This document shows, in pieces, positions 12,901-23,794 of a DNA stretch of 64,000 bases; within the stretch, counting starts at the first letter, position 1; each line of letters opens with the position of its first letter. Source of the stretch: Pseudeuparius sepicola. Its lineage: Eukaryota; Arthropoda; Insecta; Coleoptera; Anthribidae. Where the stretch lies: assembly GCA_963920635.1 (NCBI GenBank), contig OY987300.1, positions 62,286,915-62,350,914 on the forward strand, written 5' to 3'. The position numbers were made by a program, and so were the translations under genes. Below the pieces are notes generated by a model. That model was not told where the DNA came from, did no database searches, and saw nothing but the letters and a program-made list of their open reading frames with translations.

Positions 12901-15900
12901 TGAATACGGAATTTTTCAAAAACGGAAAAAGATAATGCCACAAAGTTTAATATCATTTTGATTGCCTTGATGAGCAGATTTCAAAAATCCAATAATATAC
13001 AGGGTGTTCCATTTAAAAAAAATTAAGTTGCCATTGGTCCTACTTTTTTGGACTAAACGGTCATGGCATAAAAAAGTATTCGCCGAACCATTGATTTTGT
13101 TTTTTGAATCACCTTTTTATCTTAAAAAACAAAAAAGTTAGGTGGGGGTCAATTCTCAGTGAATAACCTATTGTTTCGAGAAAAAAATTATTCGATAATT
13201 TTTTGGTATGTTTGGCTCTTGTCACTTTTCCTTGCGCGTTTTTCTCTGAACACTAAAAAATTATAACTTTTGTTGATAGGTACCTACCTCAAAAACTCAA
13301 TGCCCAATTAAATAGCACTTAAAATCATAAATTTGGAAAATATTGGATTTGGGCGTTGTTTTGCTAAACACCAAAAATATTTTATTTCATTATGAGTCTG
13401 GATATAAAGGTTTTTCCGTGCGCAAATTCTCTTGTGAGGCGAAACCGAACACGGGAAGTCATGTAAGCACGGAAAAATCTATTTTTTTTATATTTCTTTG
13501 AAAAAATGATTATAAGTTGATACTTAGAAAATTAAATATGCATTAGAATAGTGGTTGTTTTGATGCTAATATTAACATAATTTGTTCTTACGAAATCAAC
13601 CCTACAATTTTCGTTTTTAGCTTCAAAGCACAACTAATAGATACGAAGAGCCTTAGAATATACAGGGTGTCCAACTTTAAAACTGTACAAATCCGTAAAA
13701 TCCTCATTTTTGGAGATAATCGCCTAAACTTTTTTTGTTTGAAAGGCCTTCAAAAACCGCTTCTTCTGACTTTCCTGCCATTTTCAAAATGCAAATCCAG
13801 GGCCGGCTGCGATTTTTTTATACCCCGATTTTCACGAAAACCATTTAGCGTTTTTTTTATTTAAAATCTGACCCCACTGCGTTAATCAGAACACCCCAAA
13901 ACCCCCATATACCAAATTTGAACAAAAAATATACAGGGAGTTCCATTCTGCAGGGTGTCAAAGTTGAGGAAATTAGGAATTTTAAAGGCATCTGCCAAGT
14001 TAAGTGTGCCATGGAATCCCCTCAAAACAGTTGAATGGTCAATAGCACCACTCAAGATATTGATGTGCAAAGGTTCAATACAAAATATACAGAGTGTTCT
14101 TATCTGTGCCGTTTCAAATTACTGAATTTTTGGAACTTTGTACGGGTAAAAAATCGTGTATATCAAAACCGCTCCACACATTATAAACGAACTAAATCTA
14201 AAAAATACAGAAGCCTGCCAGTCAGTAAGTCCGTATCAGTTAAGGTGGCTGGTGTGCCACAACAGGAAACGCACAGAAAATCTATCATCTTAGACTTTGT
14301 TGAGAAAGGTCCAATAATTTAAATTATTTTCATTTGTTGGTTGGCAGTTTGTAAAGAAATAAATTACTTTTGTGTTTATTAATATTTTTTCAATGATTCC
14401 AAAGCACTCCTGACCCGTATAAAGTTTAATAAAAATTCAGAATTTTGGGATGGCTCGGAGGAAAATACTGTGTATATTTTTGTAGTAAATATTTTCACAC
14501 CAACATTTTGAGTGGCCCTGTTAACCATTCAACTGTTTTGAAGGGATTCCATGGCACACTTGACTCGCCAGATGTCTTTAAATTTCCTATTTTGCTCAAC
14601 TTTGACACCCTACAGAATGGAACTCCCTGTATATTTTTTTATTCATATTTGGTATATGGGGCTTTTGGGGCGTTCTGATTAACGCTGTGGGGTCAGATTT
14701 TAAATAAAAAAATCGCTAAATGGTTTTCGTGAAAATCGGGGTATAAAAAAATCGCAGCCGGCCCTGGATTTGCATTTTGAAAACGGCAGGAAAGTAAGAA
14801 GAAGCTGTTTTTGAAGGCCTTTCAAACAAAAAAAAAGTTTAGGCGATTATCTCCAAAATGAAGATTTTACGGATTTGTACAGTTTTAAAGTTGGACACCC
14901 TGTATGAACAGATGAAAAATATCGTAAATGCATAGGGTGTTTCGATTTATTGTGCAGGATTTTTTAAAAATACCCATTAGATTAGCTTATACTATTGTAC
15001 CCAAATAAGGATGAGAATGAGTTTTGATTTTAGAGTGGTGTCTATTTCCTACTCTCAGTACTCGTACTATGTAAAAGAAGATCAGCCTCGAATCAAGTTT
15101 TAAGTCGTTTTTGTGTCAACTTATAGGTACAAGGTGATTCAGTTTTATTCTAGGACACTTCAACAGATGATAGTAAACCATAAAATATGACTATTTTGTG
15201 GTTTAACTTTTTATGCATAGCCGCCTCATTTTCGAGATACAGGATGTTTAAATTCTCAACATTTTTAACATCTAATTTTTTATTTTTCCAACCGTTAAAA
15301 ATATGCAAACAAAATTTGTTACACAACGTAGTTAGAGGGTACACAGCATGCATTGATTAAGTGTCACAAAATGTGATAATACCAAGTTCCCCAAATAGCC
15401 AGTGGCGGAGATATGGGTATACACTACATTTGTTTTATCAAGAAAAATAATAATGCGGCCCTTTACACAATTTTCTTTTATGCACTTGAATAACTTTTTT
15501 TTCTTGCATAACTCATCCTTTTTGGAAATGCGAGAAAAAAAATTATTTAATTAGAAGAAATGACACCTTCAGATTTCTGTTTGCTATGTTATGTTGAGAA
15601 AATCAAAACTTGCATTTCAAAAACCACATTTGTGCGAGATCAAAAATTTGTAATTTTATAGACAATTTTACTCTCGATTTAAACAGACAAAATAGATAGC
15701 AACATTAGTTGGCCATTGATGACAGTATTGGTTTTGTTCCAAAAACAGTCCTGAGCCGGTTTGCGGCAATCTAATTGTTTGAAAACAGTTCCGGAATTAC
15801 TGGTTGAAATACAAATGAAATAATTTAAGTTTTTGCATTACAAAAAAGAAATAAACAATAATTATTAATCCTAAAACTGTGACAGATAGAAAAAGATGGC

Positions 15901-16900
15901 AAGGGTCGTATTAGTATTTTTTCTTGATAAAACAAATATAGTGTATACCCATATCTCCGCCACTTGTTATTTGGGGAACTTGGTATTATCACATTTTATG
16001 GCACTTTATCAATACATGCTGTGCGCTAAATTTCGTTCTTGAACGGTTGGAAAAAAAAATTAAACGATAAAAAATTTTTATGACATTAAACACTCTATCT
16101 CGAAAACGAGGCGACTGTGGATAAAAAGTTATACCACAAAATAGCCATATTTTATGGTTTTCTATCACCTGTTGAAATGTCCTAGAATAAAACTGAATCA
16201 CCCTATATAAGAAAGCGACTCCAGTTTAACTATTAACTACTTGCATAATAAATACCTAGATATTATCTATAATGTATGTTGAATAAGTAACTCATGTACA
16301 GATAAATTTTATTATTAAAAGTTAAAAAAATCCTACATTTTAAATCATAGCAGTAAAAAAGTGTAGTGAATAAAAATTATATATATTAGTATGTATATTA
16401 TTCCAAAACATTTTAGCTACTAAAATAGCAATGAGAACATTTAGAGTAATTTTACCAGAAGTCCTTTTAACAGCATTAAAACAATTTCAGAAAAATCTGA
16501 TGATTTCAAGAATCATTCAAATTCATTCGAGGATGAAATGGCCATCCAAGTAGTTATTAAGAATTTTTATATTTGCTAGGATAAAAAAGTTGCATCAGGT
16601 CGGACTCATCAACAAATGGCTTCAAGACTACCTTCCAAAGAAAGACAGATGTTGGAAAACAAAAAGGAGTGTGGAAGTACAGAATCACACTGTGAACATG
16701 GACGATATGCAGGGTAGCTTTTTTGTACTATTTTTAGGTAAGTTTTAAAATGTTGTAGGTAGTAGGTAGTTATTCATATATTTACCATATTTTTAGGTTT
16801 TCTACTTGCACTGGTAATCATACTTGGAGAAAACTGTTTGGCTCGGTATTTGTCAAGAAAAAGCAGGCAGGATAATGTTATACAACCATTTACTTCATAA
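3963..16900 (+). CDS. Ir93a: Ionotropic receptor, Ir93a-like, 3' part (5 exons)
   Basis: Exons are 3963-4183, 4617-4794, 4872-4950, 16580-16737 and 16797-16900 (stop TAA at 16898). Every junction keeps frame with GT-AG sites; the acceptor at 4616 has a poor pyrimidine tract. The product is the C-terminal part of an ionotropic glutamate receptor-like channel. The first exon carries the pore-lining helix with TTYCGNLVAFLTF, the counterpart of the SYTANLAAF motif. The next exons give the second ligand-binding lobe, including HVHIDWKI and EEQIALIVAPDTPYL, then WLQDYLPKKDRCW, and the final exon gives the last membrane helix and a short basic tail. These blocks fit Ir93a, which in Drosophila acts with Ir25a in cool and humidity sensing; that role is known for the family, not shown here. 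The N-terminal half is not in the window. The fourth intron is 11.6 kb of transposons. A polyadenylation signal lies at 16917-16922. Confidence 0.85.
4978..5125. repeat. Small palindromic interspersed repeat
   Basis: An inverted pair built on GAACCAGTTCCGAACTAGT and ACTAGTTCGGAACTGG surrounds an ATTGGCTGA/CCAATGAGA core. Diverged relatives lie at 31215-31325 and 31590-31735 in the SLU7 intron. It starts 28 bases inside the receptor's long intron. Confidence 0.5.
7146..7190. repeat. Perfect 20 bp hairpin
   Basis: Two perfectly complementary 20-base arms (AACAATTTCGCAATGCGTAC and its complement) flank the 5-base loop GAAAA. The sequence lies inside the receptor intron. It may be the core of a palindromic element. 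Confidence 0.7.
7437..7563. repeat. Hairpin MITE, CACTGAAGT/TGACTCATGTGG family, full palindrome
   Basis: The left half carries CACTGAAGT then TTTTTATGACTCATGTGG; the right half is its near complement and ends near GTGCCTTGGTACATAAATAA. Related copies lie at 19268-19368 and, as a half, at 29811-29878. There is no coding capacity. Confidence 0.6.
8722..9633. mobile_element. Foldback (long inverted repeat) element with TA flanks
   Basis: The ends CAGTGTGTCCCACTTAAG and the matching complement are each bordered by TA (8720-8721 and 9634-9635). Complementarity continues inward for well over 100 bases, including the block around GCTCGATTTTCATAAAC and its complement. A smaller MITE sits inside at 9153-9342. 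There is no transposase frame. Confidence 0.75.
9153..9342. mobile_element. 190 bp MITE, CGTTGACTGACG ends (copy 1)
   Basis: The terminal inverted repeat begins CGTTGACTGACGTATTAATA, followed by a CTCACGGCT block also present inverted at the right end. A second, closely similar copy lies at 62454-62633. It is nested in the foldback at 8722-9633. No perfect target duplication is seen for this copy. Confidence 0.75.
9634..11753. other. Receptor intron between foldbacks
   Basis: No gene was seen. The stretch holds a GC-rich palindrome at 10022-10073 (CTGGCGGCC and GGCCGCCAG), a family D repeat from 10163 to about 10440, short palindromes around ACCACGAGTGTGGT (about 10694), and a tRNA-like remnant. 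Confidence 0.4.
10976..11038 (+). pseudogene. tRNA-Pro-like remnant or SINE head
   Basis: TCTAGTGG followed by TGATTTTCGCTTTAGGTGC and then CCGGGTTCAAACCCCGG resembles the D arm, anticodon arm and T arm of an insect tRNA-Pro. About nine bases of the 3' anticodon stem and variable loop are missing, so it cannot fold as a full tRNA. The T stem-loop is intact and could serve as a B box. It is a decayed tRNA or tRNA-derived SINE piece. Confidence 0.5.
11754..12623. mobile_element. Foldback element, CAGGGTTATTCACTGAG ends
   Basis: The two halves are near-complementary over most of the element, with the centre near 12190. The ends CAGGGTTATTCACTGAG are flanked by GTA and TAC on the two sides, consistent with a TA target. 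Each arm contains an internal ACAGGGTGTTCC block at about 11879-11945 and its mirror. It has no coding capacity. Confidence 0.75.
12115..13207. repeat. Direct tandem duplication of the foldback's right half (about 547 bp units)
   Basis: The segment from about 12115 to 12661 recurs almost identically at 12662-13207. The second copy lacks a few bases (CCTGTA) at the element's end. The result is one left arm followed by two right arms. Confidence 0.75.
13663..14902. mobile_element. Foldback element, CAGGGTGTCCAACTTTAAAA ends
   Basis: It has terminal CAGGGTGTCCAACTTTAAAA and its complement, TA on both sides, and arms of about 430 bases that pair closely. A block with GGGCCGGCTGCGA is in both arms. 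The middle (14080-14440) is unpaired and contains no recognised gene. Confidence 0.8.
15130..16205. mobile_element. Foldback element, AGGTGATTCAG ends
   Basis: The ends share GGTGATTCAGTTTTATTCTA, with flanking TA. The arms pair over roughly 300 bases, including the block around CCATATCTCCGCCACT present inverted near 15395 and 15950. It lies 370 bp before the fourth receptor exon. Confidence 0.75.
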
Positions 16901-17029
16901 TTATTATTTCCAGTATAATAAAATTACATAGGTTCTGTACAAAATATAATAATAAACTGGTAAGGAATACAATTATTTTATATATATTATATATGAGATA
17001 ATAAATATACCTATGCGAATATTGATTTT

Positions 17030-17584
17030 TTAGCAATGATGGAGACTAGAAAAATAGTCTTTATTTTTGAATACTGGTCCCCATGATCCATATGAATGTT
17101 CAGCAGTCTTCAATTTTTCCTTTTCCTGGACACTTTCCTTTTTGCTGAATGCTGGATAACTTTGTTTTCTGCGAAACAATCAAAGTATTTTTATAAGTAG
17201 GTACTTAATAAAATAGAAGATATAATAATATTTACTTTGAATTTTCCCAGGAAGTACTGCTGCATGGCTTAGAGATAGCTTCAAAATGAGCACTTTTTAC
17301 CATTTTTAATTGATTAAAGATATTTAGTTAAGGAACGTGGTGTATTTGAGTTAGAACTTGGAGTTCTAGACGGTTTCCAGAGTTTCCCCTTCTGCTTCCT
17401 TTCTTTGTTTTGAGGTTTTTCTCCAACCTGAAATGTAATAAAATCCATTGTTAAAGCTCCTGCAGAGTATTCTATTTATCTTGATTTTAAGCCGACTCCG
17501 GAGAATAAGTTTCACAATATTTGTAACCTCTTACCTTACAACCTGATGGTGTTTAGAATTTATCAAATACTCCAAAACTTTCAT
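17030..17584 (-). CDS. Possible small gene, unrecognised (weak exon model)
   Basis: Three minus-strand stretches look exon-like. 17535-17584 has an ATG followed by 16 codons and a strong GTAAGA donor. 17314-17427 follows a good TTTCAG acceptor and is lysine-rich in frame 1. 17030-17168 follows GCAG and encodes 45 residues ending at TAA. They do not join in one frame with canonical sites: the second ends at a stop in every frame before any good donor. They may be alternative ends of one gene or chance frames. If real, the gene converges on Ir93a, whose stop lies 130 bp away. Confidence 0.25.
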
Positions 17585-18716
17585 TGACACATAGAGATGG
17601 GTACTACAAGTAAAATTAAAAGAATAACCGAAAGATCTACAGTCGATAATGTTACAAGATGAATCGCGTTCTTCTCACTGCCTGAATTCCCGAACCAACC
17701 AACTATAAATAGCGGGAAAGTTGTTTAGCAAGAAAATGGCCCCAGTATGGTAATTTGTTATTCAAATTAAGTCCATGTATATTTTGTATGGTACTTTTCC
17801 CTGTTGCATTTTTATATACCTATACGTTTTATAAGTATTTTCGAATTTTATTCTTATTGGCAATATCAATAATATAGGTATAGGTCCTACTTACATACCT
17901 ATACTTATACATATATATTATATGCTTTGAGTAGATAATATATGTTTATTGTTAAATCAAAGACCTACTCTAAAATAAGATCCCGAATAAGCTCGACCCC
18001 CTCATCTGTATTCCTAATGAAAGGTATTTTTGATAAAATATTATGTATGTAAACAAATTATTTCCTTTTTATTTATATCTTTACACAGCACTCCCTTTAA
18101 GTAAAAATTATGTAACTAACTTTTTTTAGAAGAGAGCACTTCCTGTAGCTTTAATGTTAAAATTTTATTATGATTTTTTCATTTGATTTTTTCTAAAAGA
18201 AACTAATTTTTCACTAGGTTTTACGACATATTGCGAAATTTCAAAACTCCAAGCCTACTTTAATTCTTAGCCCCTTCCCCACTTTTTTAGAAAATTGTCC
18301 TTTCTATATAGCTTTCACGTCAAAATGTTATTAAGGAAATTTTTATTCATGATGAGAAAAATGCGTAAAAAATTACAAAACCTCTAAGGCCAGTCTTCTA
18401 AAAAAGTTAGTTAAATATTTAATGTTCAATTAAAGGTAGCTGTGCAAGGATATGATTAGGCAACACATGCGCGTTTTGTTTGTTTATACATTATCTTTTA
18501 TAAAAAAATATACCTTTCTTTAGGAATACAGATGAGAGTAGGTCAAGCTTTAGTCCAGTATCAACGAATGGCCCAAAAGTGGGTATAGAGTGTGCGTGAG
18601 CAGGAACCTAAGCGATTCCTCCATAGAGCCCCTTCAGCGAGAACCATCCACCACTGAAGATGACATGGACAAAAAGAACCCTTGTATCGGCAAAAATGTT
18701 TCAAAAATTTTTTTAA
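17585..18716. other. Intergenic, repeat-derived
   Basis: AT-rich sequence with microsatellite-like TA runs near 17900. A diverged family D block lies at about 18160-18400, containing AAAAGAAACTAATTTTTCAC and related words. No gene was recognised. Confidence 0.4.
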
Positions 18717-19122
18717 GGTCCTACAACCACATGTGGTCCTTACAAAATGATAGACTAGGTCCCTGGTCATCTGAAATCGGCAATATACAACATTTTTTAA
18801 TAAGGACAACATTTGTTATTGCGAAATTTGTCAAAAATCTGTCAAATCTATGTTTTATTACTTTTTCATACATACCTCGCGATATCTCCGAAACCAATAA
18901 TGTAGATATTAAAAACTTAGTTTTTTTTATGAAACTATAAAAAACTTGAATATTTCCTTTTTTGCAGCAATATTTTCTGCAAGCGAGAAACTTTTTTGTT
19001 TTAAGAAATTTTGCTATACTTACTATCTGCGTACGAAATAAGGCCAAAGCTTCAAAAAAGTTTAAAAAAAAAGAATCATTTATTCTAAGTCATATAGTTT
19101 TGGAGTTATAGTCAGTTAAATT

Positions 19123-19226
19123 AGCTTCAGGATAAAAAAAGATGTTACAGTAGGTGCTCAAAATGATGTCATGGACATATAGCATTTTGAGCATCTACTG
19201 TAACATCTTTTTTTTCTCCTGAAGCT
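19123..19226. repeat. 104 bp hairpin, GATGTTACAGTAGGTGCTCA
   Basis: Arms AGCTTCAGG...GATGTTACAGTAG...CTCAAAATG pair with the reverse at 19181-19226 around a 17-base spacer. It could be a stand-alone MITE inserted in the larger palindrome or that palindrome's core. Confidence 0.6.
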
Positions 19227-19267
19227 GAATTGTTACCTGATATTTTTGTTGTTTTAATGTTCTATAA

Positions 19268-19368
19268 TAGTTATTTATGTACCAAGGCACTGAAGTTCAA
19301 CTTTTTATGACTCATGTGGAATTTAGTTGCCGAGGCCTTTGGCCGAGGCAAATAAACCACATGAGAGT
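19268..19368. repeat. Hairpin MITE, CACTGAAGT family, copy 2
   Basis: It contains ACCAAGGCACTGAAGTTCAA, TTTTTATGACTCATGTGG and the GCCGAGGC core in opposite orientation to the copy at 7437-7563. The right end is shortened after CCACATGAG. Confidence 0.6.
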
Positions 19369-19756
19369 AATTAATCTTTTATAAAAAAACTTTTTTGAAG
19401 CTTTGGCCTTGTTTAGTACGCAGATAGTATAGCAAAATTTCTTAAAACAAAAAAGTTTCCCGCTTACTGAAAATAGTGCTGCAAAAAAATAAATATTAAA
19501 GTTTTTTCTAGTTGCACAAAAAACTGAGTTTTTCATATTAACGAAATTACCGCCGTTAGGTACCTTCGCCCACATTTGCTTTAGGTATGCGTGAAAAAGT
19601 AATAAAACATAATTTTGACAGAACAGCGACAAATTTCGCAATAAAAAATTTTGTACCCACTAAAAAGTCGATTTCAGATAGCAACTACCTACTTAATTAG
19701 TCTATGGCTATGTAAAGACCACGTGGTTGTACTTAAAGAAAAAAAGCGATATGAAA

Positions 19757-20225
19757 GTTATAAAAAAGTTTTATAAGGCAAAGTTGTAGAGCTTATGCAC
19801 AGGCTGAAAAAAAAATTTCAAAAAAATAAATAAATAAGAATCCACCCCTATTGCACAAAACCCTGAAGGGGTTCGAGTGTGATTTTTTGGTTGGGTACTC
19901 AGGAGGCAGTCCCCGAACAACCCTGAAAAAATCAGCTTGCTAGCATTTATTTTTTTGCACAATGGATAAATATCCTGGATAATTTTTTTTAACATGAAAT
20001 GCGCTGTAACTGGTGAGATAGGAAAGTTATAAAAAAAGTTTTATAAGGCAAAGTTGTAGAGCTTATTATTATGCACAGACTGGAAAAAAAATTCAAAAAA
20101 TAAATTGCACAAAACCCTGAAGGGGTTCGAGTGTGATTTTTTGGTTGGATACTCAGGAGGCAGTCCTCGACCAACCGTGAAAAATTCAACTTGCCAGCAT
20201 TTATTTTTCTGCGCCCCTTATAAGA
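19757..20225. repeat. Tandem duplication, two diverged copies of about 200-225 bp
   Basis: Copy 1 is at about 19757-19980 and copy 2 at about 20025-20225. Both contain TTATAAGGCAAAGTTGTAGA, CCCTGAAGGGGTTCGAGTGT and TCAGGAGGCAGTCC. Small deletions distinguish them. The open frames they carry are a by-product of the repeat. Confidence 0.7.
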
Positions 20226-20411
20226 CGGATCTAATTATCTTGGACTATTCAGGATAAGAAAATTTTTCCCTGTGACACACCGTTTTCGAGATATAGGTAA
20301 GCAAAAAACTATGAGGGAACGTCTTTAAATATGTATTGTCCCCCCCCTCCGGCTCACCTATATACGTCAGGACGTTTAGTATGTTCACTCCCTGAACAAG
20401 TTTCTGAAGGA

Positions 20412-20458
20412 ATCTCTTATCATATACCTGCTGCGTGAGCAGGTATATGATAAGAGAT
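20412..20458. repeat. Perfect 21 bp hairpin
   Basis: Arm ATCTCTTATCATATACCTGC plus T (20412-20432), loop GCGTG (20433-20437) and the exact complement (20438-20458). A partial direct echo of the right arm (AGAGATGTATACCTACAC) follows at about 20454-20493. Confidence 0.7.
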
Positions 20459-21401
20459 GTATACCTACACATGATAGAGATGTATACCTACACCTACACC
20501 TCATTTGTTCACTGAACTAGGTACTTATTCGGGATCTTGTACCAAAGTCTGGAGAATACTAAGACTTTGCTTGTACTATACTCTTAAAATGTTCTTATAT
20601 ATCTATCAAACCGAAATATTTATTATACTGTGCTGAATGTGTTGAACGCAAAATTATATATTATACAGGGAGTCTAATTCAAGATTCGTGGATATTTCGA
20701 CAACATAAATAATTTGAAAAGCAGAGCTGTCATATTACACTATAAAAATGTACCAGACACCACTAGAGACAAAGAAAAAACACTTTCAGCAGTGCTCAAT
20801 TCTAAAGACTACATAATATCAATCAACTCAAATAAAACTTTTTTGAATATCTATGTATTTCTCAAAATATACAGGTTACAAAGTACATTATAAACAAAGA
20901 CAAATACAGCATTGGCCCAAAATTTCTCCTGTAGTTATAGCTGATGAAATGTAAAACAGATATTGCATCAGCTGAGATACTTATAATTCTCATGCATATT
21001 TGTAGAGAAACCAGACTGGTGGTATTTTAATAAAGGCTGGTGACGGCGGCAAAGTCAATGTTGTCTATATTAAAAAGAGCCCATGTAAAACGAGTTACCA
21101 GAATATTGAAAATATATTACTGGTAGCTCTTAGTAGAAATCCTAAGTAAATAACAATGCTTTTGTATAGAGATGATAAAAAGGAACGGCTGATTTTTAGA
21201 AAGAATAACCTCTGGCATCCGACCAAATGCCCCGTCAAGTCGGTTATAATATATATGTATATATATCTCCCAAAAGCCCTTGAATAAAATACAGAAAAAA
21301 CCCATACGGAAGCACAGAGCTTGTCTAGCATACGTAAATTTTTCAAGTTGTGCGGATGCAATATGGTTTACAGCATAAAAATGATATTTATCGATATTTA
21401 C
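20459..21401. other. Intergenic region downstream of leucyl aminopeptidase
   Basis: No gene was recognised. It holds an ACAGGGAGTC-type repeat end at about 20665 and a (TA/CA)-rich microsatellite at about 21245-21267. It should include the 3' UTR of the minus-strand aminopeptidase. Confidence 0.4.
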
Positions 21402-23243
21402 TTAGCATTCGGCAAGTTTGCGCTTGCCTTCTTCTGGACAAGATAGCTGATACAAAAGCTGGATTAAGGTACGAGTGGGCCTGCCCGTCATTCTGCCTTT
21501 TGTTAGGTACGGGTAAATTTTATGATCACTCTTGAAACCCACCCCAGTTACATCAAAGTGAATCCAATCAACGCAATCGATGAACTCATTCAAAAAGGCC
21601 GCTCCAAGACAAGATGATCCATGTCCCAGCCCTTTGTTGTTGACGTCATGGGATCTGAAGTGCGTAACTTTCTTCATGAAGAACTTCCAGAGGGGCAACC
21701 GCCATACTCGGTCTCCAGTTATTACGCCAGCTTTTCTAACTTGCGACCACATGGTTTGGGAATTTGAAAACACGCCGCTAGCAGCCGAACCGAGTGCCGC
21801 TCTTACTCCCGGCGTCAAACTCGCTACATCTATAACCAGTCGCGGAGAATGGACCTTCTGACCATAAACCAAGGCATCGGCTAAAATTAAACGGCCCTCG
21901 TTGTCAGTGTCTGTGATCATTATGGATTTTCCATTCATCCCCAGCACAATGTCGCCGCATTTCATGGCCATACCACTGGGCATATTTTCGCACAGGGGTA
22001 TGATTGCCTCGATATTTATTGGTAAGCTTAAAGCTGAAGCTGCCCGAATTGCTGAAATTATAGCTGCCGCTCCCACCATGTCCGCTCTATATACATCCAT
22101 ACCTTCACAGCGTTTAATGCAAAGTCCACCACTGTCAAATGTGATGCCCTTGCCGCACATTAGGATCGGCTTTTGGTCCTGAGGTGCTCCACAATATGAA
22201 ATTTCCACCACAACAGGTGGTTCACATGAGCCTCTGGCGACTGTTAGGAACGCATTCATTCTCTTGTTTTCTATCCAATCCTTATCGTGTACCTGTACTT
22301 TGATTCCACATGGGCATAACTCGTTAACTGTTTCCTGGGCAAAGTGCAATGGTGTCATTTGATTTGCGGGAGTATCAGATAGTCTTCGTGCCAAATTTTG
22401 AGATTCGGCTTTAAAGAGACCTCGTTGGAAGCTCTCTGGGTCGCTGTCGTCAAATAATTCCAGTGTTGGAATCACTCTCCAATGCTGACGTGATCGATTT
22501 TCTTGATACCTCCACAAAGCCAAAGCACTTCCTTCAGCAGCTTGTTCGGGAAATCCCAATCCTTCTATCAATATTCTACTGACACATTCCCTCTTGAGCA
22601 GTTGAGCCCCAATTCCAGCAGCTTCTCTAACAGCTTCCATGCCTTCTTCAATGGCCTCCATTTCATTATAGCAAAGCTTTTCTTTTCCCAGGCCAACAAT
22701 GGCAACACCCCAAAATTCTTTATCGACATTGTTAATTACTTTTCCTTGACCTCTCCTTATGTCACATCCGCCCCTAGAAAAATGAAATAATGTCAATCAC
22801 AATCAAGGTGGCATCTGATATTTTGACGAGAGGTTTGACAGCCCTCGATTTATGACTTATGTGATTTTTTAAATAAATAAAATATGAAATTTAAAATTTT
22901 CATACACTTTCCATTTATATTACCAAAAGCTTACAAATAGTTTTCATGCAACTGCAATAATATACTTACTTTTTAATGAGATCCACTAGTTTTCCTCCAA
23001 GATGATCGTTGAACTTTGCCGCTGCTTTTGTTAAAACTGGTTCCTCATTTTCTCCTTCGTATATGCCCAATATTAAGCCTTTCTAAAAAAGTTCAAAGAT
23101 TTTCAAAATTGCTGACCTGTCAAAATACTTTGAAAAATTACCTTTTCTTCTGTACACTCATCTGAACAAAAACTCCTGGCACATACACGAGGTAATCTAG
23201 TCCGAAATGGGTTGAATCTTTTAATAAAGCCTATTACGGACAT
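21402..23243 (-). CDS. Leucyl aminopeptidase (M17), mitochondrial-type, complete
   Basis: Exons are 23142-23243, 22970-23082 and 21402-22773, joining in frame to 528 aa (human LAP3 is 519). M17 aminopeptidases remove N-terminal leucine and other residues using two metal ions. Exon 1 gives an Arg-rich, nearly acid-free leader of about 27 residues typical of mitochondrial import. Exon 2 gives the KGLILGIYEG start of the N-terminal domain. Exon 3 holds the catalytic domain: GKGITFDSGG (Lys280, Asp285), Lys292, ADM (Asp303) and TDTDNEGRL (Asp362, Glu364, Arg366), so all metal and catalytic residues are present. The normally conserved Gly after ADM is Val305. The gene is divergent from SLU7. A second gene start of the same type lies at 51992. 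Confidence 0.93.
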
Positions 23244-23794
23244 ATTTTTGCCTTTTTGTGACTACTTAATAAGCATTTTACGATAAAATTTTGGACGGGA
23301 AATTGAAAATGTACTTTTGAATTTGTTTATTGGATACCCGCTTTCATTTGAATTTGGATCCCTGGCTACCGAGATTTTTTGTTTCTACATGTTGAGGATG
23401 TTGCCAATTACTTTCAATGCGAAAATTGCGGAAAGGATACATTTAAATAATTTATTTCATTTCTTATGAGTTGGGTTCCTTAAGTCGAATATCAAATAAA
23501 AATGTACTTAAAATATTAATAATTACTTTTATAGTAATATATTTTTTTAATTTTAAGGAAATTAAAGCCGTAGATTTGGGAGCCAAATTAAACTTTTTTC
23601 GATGACGTGGCAACGTGCAAAACTTTTGATAGTTGACGGATGTACCTAACCTCAATTTTTTCTGACAGAAACAGAAAACATATTTGACATTTCATAACAA
23701 AAAATAATTTTTCCCAATTACCAGAAACTATTATCAAGAAATACTTGTAAACTAGACGCAAGGTAACGTTAAAAATTCATATTTTGTGATTAAA
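23244..23794. promoter_or_regulatory. Probable shared promoter of the aminopeptidase and SLU7
   Basis: There are 551 bp between divergent start codons. No canonical TATA box stands out for either gene. The stretch holds AT-rich sequence and no repeat element, unlike the rest of the window, which fits a conserved bidirectional promoter. The promoter role is inferred from position. Confidence 0.5.

Larger units (their letters stand above)
18717..19738. mobile_element. Long inverted-repeat element with nested hairpins
   Basis: The outer arms pair CTACAACCACATGTGG with CCACGTGGTTGTA. Inner arms pair the block GGCCAAAGCTTCAAAAAAG (about 19042) with its complement at about 19390-19410, and ACTATCTGCGTAC with GTACGCAGATAGT. 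Two smaller hairpins lie near the centre. The exact ends are uncertain. Confidence 0.55.

Noticed and set aside
21580..22790. Three plus-strand frames of 93-95 codons
   Set aside because: They are opposite-strand shadows of the leucyl aminopeptidase exon.
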